Assembly: GCA_020355945.1 (NCBI GenBank)
Contig: CP070627.1
Coordinates: forward strand, 6,697,795-6,704,218
DNA from: Candidatus Aminicenantota bacterium
GTDB taxonomy: Bacteria > Acidobacteriota > Aminicenantia > UBA2199
Direction: 5' to 3'
Length of the DNA: 6,424 nucleotides
Shown here: one piece after another, positions 4,231-6,424 of the stretch
How the letters are laid out: each line of letters starts with the position of its first letter
How positions within the stretch are numbered: position 1 is the stretch's first letter
Translations under genes and position numbers: made by a program
Notes under the pieces: model-generated
Told to the model about the DNA's origin: nothing
The model's database searches: none
The model's input: only the letters and a program-made list of their open reading frames with translations

Positions 4231-6147
4231 ATGAAAAAAATTCTTTTGGTGGTCCCGGAACCAATTCGAGTCCAATACTACTCGACGATGGCGGAACTTC
4301 GTTCTTTGGGTGCAAAAGCGGTGATGGTGCCGTTGAACATTGCGACGATAGCCGCTGTGACCCCGGATGATATCGAGGTGGACTTGTGGGATGAGCTGGT
4401 GGACGGACGGATCGATGAGAATACGGAAATGCCGGATTACGACCTGGTGGGAGTGTCCAGCCTTCGGCTTACATTTCCCCGCGCCAAAGAGATTGCCCGG
4501 GTATTTCGGAAGCGCAGTATCCCGGTGGCAGTTGGAGGTGCGGGTGTTTCTTCCACCCCTGAACGCTGCCGCGATGACTTTGATATTCTTTTCATCGGGG
4601 AAGCCGAGCTAACCTGGCCCCGGTTTATCGCCGATTGGAAAGCAGGAAATCATCGTAGCGTTTACCACCAGGTCACGAAATTTGACCTGTCTTTATCCCC
4701 ACCTCCGCGTTGGGACAGTCTTGCTGACCGGATGGGCAGTTATCTCGCCGGTGCCGTGCAGACCACCCGGGGCTGCCCCTTCGACTGTGAATTCTGCGAG
4801 GGCATCTATCTTTTTGGCCGGGGGGTGCGCTGCAAACCCATCGATAAAGTCCTGGCAGAAATTGCCACCCTTAATCGACTGGGCATGCAAAACATTCTTT
4901 TTTGCGACGATAATTTCACCGGGGATATCCGTTACACCAAAGAACTTTTAAGAGAAGTGATCTCCCTGAACAACTCCTTTCCGGAGCCCATGGAATTCAT
5001 CTCCCAATTGAGTCTTGATGTGGCTAAAGATGAAGAGATGCTGGAATTGCTCGCAGACGCCAATTTCAATATGATCATTATCGGTATCGAATCCCCAAAC
5101 CTGGAAAGCCTCAAAGAAACCCATAAGTATCATAATGTTCGCAGGGACCTCCTCAAAGATTGCCAAAAAATACAATCCTATGGGTTGATGATCAGGGCGG
5201 GAATGACGGTAGGATATGATCATGATACTCCTGAAATATTCGACCAACAATTTGATTTTATGCAAGAGGTCGGTATCCCGCTGGCCTCGATAACCGTGTT
5301 AAAAGCTGCCCCGGGAGCAAAATTGTGGCTCCGGCTTAAAAAAGAAGGCCGCCTGCTTCGGCCTGACTATGAAGATACGGATGTAAATTTCGCTTTGTGC
5401 AATGTCATTCCTAAAAATATGAGCCGTGTCCGGTTACTTACCGGTTACGGCCGCCTCATCGAGAGGTTTTACCATTGGAAGAACTTTACCGCCCGGGTCA
5501 AACGAATGATCTCCTCTGTAAAGCGCAAACCAAAGATTCCCAAAAAGAAACTGCAGTGGAAACCGCTTTTCTTGCTTCCCAGATTCCTTATTTCCATTGA
5601 TAAAGAAGCACGGCGCTCCATTCTTAGTATCATCTGGCATACCCTTACCCACAAGCCCTTTATGATTCGCAAATTATTCCTGCTAATCATACAACAGTAT
5701 GGATATTCCGCTATGATCAAGTCATTTCGGGAAACTTATTACCAGGCGTTAGAGAAGGAAAAGTCATTCGATATTGAGCAGTTGATTGACAGGTCGGCGG
5801 TTGGTATTCCTGATCATTTCAATGAACCGTTTAATGACATTTTTCCCGATATCCACCAACGAATTTACCAGGGGTTAATAGATAAAAGGCAAACGTACGA
5901 AGCATTAATCAAAATCTTTACCGATTTCCTGGCTCACCAAAGACAGACGTTTAAGGAGTTTTCCGATGAGCACAAGAGTTTCTTGCACGACCTTGCCGAC
6001 CGTGTCGTGGTTGAAGAAAACAGTCACGTTTCCACCCCGGTTACCTCTTCCCTATCCAATCTAAACGAGGAACCGGCGATGACCATCAAAACCAGGGAAG
6101 TGGCGCAAGAGGTCTTGAAGTTTGTAGAACAGCAATTGCGAGTGTAG
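4231..6147 (+). CDS. B12-binding-domain radical SAM protein with DUF4070-like region and C-terminal extension (638 aa)
   Basis: This is a predicted cobalamin-type radical SAM enzyme. Residues 1 to ~145 form the B12-binding-like domain (VGVSSLRLTFPRAKEIAR, VAVGGAGVSSTPER, LFIGEAELTWPRFI). The DxHxxG motif is absent, and the usual GGPHPT-type loop reads GGAGVSS. The 4Fe-4S ligands are Cys182, Cys186 and Cys189 in TTRGCPFDCEFC, followed by LFGRGVRCKP, a hallmark of the HpnP/HpnR-like group. Further family motifs are QLSLDVAKDEEMLELLADANF (259-279), IIGIESPNLESLKETHKY (283-300), MTVGYDHDTPEIFDQQFDFMQE (325-346), IPLASITVLKAAPG (349-362) and NVIPKNMSRVRLLTGY (391-406). Residues ~410-510 are basic and hydrophobic (KRKPKIPKKK, RKLFLLIIQQYG), as in the DUF4070-type tail, and may touch the membrane. 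Residues ~510-638 are an additional helical, charged extension that I do not recognise, with a Ser/Thr-rich linker near 598-612. Known relatives methylate hopanoids or join or alter lipids, so a lipid substrate is reasonable but unproven. It is not assigned to hpnP or hpnR. Confidence 0.92.
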   Translation: MKKILLVVPEPIRVQYYSTMAELRSLGAKAVMVPLNIATIAAVTPDDIEVDLWDELVDGRIDENTEMPDYDLVGVSSLRLTFPRAKEIARVFRKRSIPVAVGGAGVSSTPERCRDDFDILFIGEAELTWPRFIADWKAGNHRSVYHQVTKFDLSLSPPPRWDSLADRMGSYLAGAVQTTRGCPFDCEFCEGIYLFGRGVRCKPIDKVLAEIATLNRLGMQNILFCDDNFTGDIRYTKELLREVISLNNSFPEPMEFISQLSLDVAKDEEMLELLADANFNMIIIGIESPNLESLKETHKYHNVRRDLLKDCQKIQSYGLMIRAGMTVGYDHDTPEIFDQQFDFMQEVGIPLASITVLKAAPGAKLWLRLKKEGRLLRPDYEDTDVNFALCNVIPKNMSRVRLLTGYGRLIERFYHWKNFTARVKRMISSVKRKPKIPKKKLQWKPLFLLPRFLISIDKEARRSILSIIWHTLTHKPFMIRKLFLLIIQQYGYSAMIKSFRETYYQALEKEKSFDIEQLIDRSAVGIPDHFNEPFNDIFPDIHQRIYQGLIDKRQTYEALIKIFTDFLAHQRQTFKEFSDEHKSFLHDLADRVVVEENSHVSTPVTSSLSNLNEEPAMTIKTREVAQEVLKFVEQQLRV

Positions 6148-6197
6148 TTTTTACGGGAGGTGGTGGACAGAAAAAGTAAAAAAAAATTAATTTTCTC

Positions 6198-6226
6198 TTG
6201 ACTATTTTTTTTTAGTGTATTATTCT
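6198..6226 (+). promoter_or_regulatory. Sigma70-type promoter of the third radical SAM gene
   Basis: TTGACT (6198-6203), a 17-bp T-rich spacer and TATTCT (6221-6226) place the start near 6233. The promoter and the following leader resemble those of the 638-aa gene (TTGACTAT plus T-run, CTTTTT, GGAGTATGGA, GTATAAG). The 50 bp before it (6148-6197) hold no terminator hairpin, only an A-rich stretch with the palindrome AAAATTAATTTT (6183-6194) that could serve as an UP-type element. Confidence 0.65.
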
Positions 6227-6249
6227 TTTTGGCGTAATAATTCAGGAGT

Positions 6250-6267
6250 ATGGAACAGTGGGTATAA
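6250..6267 (+). other. Possible 5-codon leader mini-ORF before the partial radical SAM gene
   Basis: ATG at 6250 opens five codons (MEQWV) ending in TAA one base before the ATG at 6269, so terminating ribosomes could restart on the gene. The AGGAG at 6244-6248 lies only 1 nt from this ATG and 20 nt from the gene start, leaving no well-spaced ribosome site for either. Translation of the mini-ORF is speculative. Confidence 0.22.
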
Positions 6268-6268
6268 G

Positions 6269-6424
6269 ATGAAGATAACTTTTATACATCCTAACATGTT
6301 CTCGCGCCGTTCAGCGGACGCGATGGAGCCGCTGGTTTTTGCTTTCCTGGCCGGTCTTACCCCTGCGGATGTGGAAATGACACTGTTTGACGACCGGGTA
6401 GAGGAAATTGATTTCAACGATAAC
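6269..6424 (+). CDS. N-terminus of a third B12-binding-type radical SAM protein (partial, 52 codons)
   Basis: The frame starts MKITFIHPNMFSRR and continues MEPLVFAFLAGLTPADVEMTLFDDR to the window edge without a stop. This is the usual beginning of the B12-binding domain of radical SAM proteins: a first strand, a PL-hydrophobic helix, a phrase of the type LTPADVE-x-x-LFDDRVEEID, and then the loop. The cluster cysteines lie beyond the window, so the enzyme class is inferred from the N-terminus and the context. It resembles the 430-aa protein at its first residues (MKIT) and the 638-aa protein at TPDDIEVDLWDE. It follows the 638-aa gene by 121 bp with its own promoter. The ribosome site is poor: AGGAG is 20 nt away and GTGGG (6258-6262) is a weak closer option. 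No in-frame alternative start exists upstream. Confidence 0.8.
   Translation, partial: MKITFIHPNMFSRRSADAMEPLVFAFLAGLTPADVEMTLFDDRVEEIDFNDN

Overview
The window is a bacterial chromosomal segment of moderate GC content. It has a Gram-negative look: one gene encodes a lipoprotein with a clear lipobox, and the promoters are sigma70-type. The hairpin repeat at the left edge and the style of the cobalamin-binding radical SAM genes are reminiscent of Desulfobacterota or of deep-branching uncultured anaerobes. That is an impression from memory, and no marker gene here fixes the taxonomy.

Layout. Two divergent gene groups flank a 395-bp intergenic region (3836-4230). Leftward (minus strand), reading away from the centre, are: a 131-aa four-helix membrane protein (3835-3440), an 88-aa two-helix membrane protein only 2 bp downstream (3437-3171), a 430-aa B12-binding-type radical SAM protein (3077-1785), and a 507-aa lipoprotein with an IPT/TIG-like domain and a seven-repeat Asp-box beta-propeller (1625-102). 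Rightward are a 638-aa B12-binding-type radical SAM protein with a long C-terminal extension (4231-6147), then the start of a third protein of the same general kind (6269 to the window end). A hairpin repeat lies at 11-57, past the lipoprotein stop codon.

Regulation. Four promoters share the same wording: a TTGACTAT start (-35 hexamer TTGACT) and an exact 17-bp spacer to a TATNNT -10 box. They precede the 131-aa gene, the 430-aa radical SAM gene, the 638-aa radical SAM gene and the partial gene. The two rightward leaders are also similar to each other beyond the promoter. The promoter of the 430-aa gene places the start point about 4 nt before the ATG, so a leaderless or near-leaderless mRNA is predicted. 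A 7-5-7 palindrome overlaps the -35 box of the 131-aa gene. The central intergenic region also holds a 133-bp element with long imperfect terminal inverted repeats, which looks like a MITE.

How the genes may work together. Three cobalamin-type radical SAM genes beside two tiny membrane proteins suggest radical chemistry on an unreactive substrate, such as methylation or C-C bond formation. A lipid or other membrane-associated substrate is plausible because the 638-aa protein resembles the HpnP/HpnR-like, DUF4070-containing group. No substrate can be read from the sequence, and all gene symbols are left blank.
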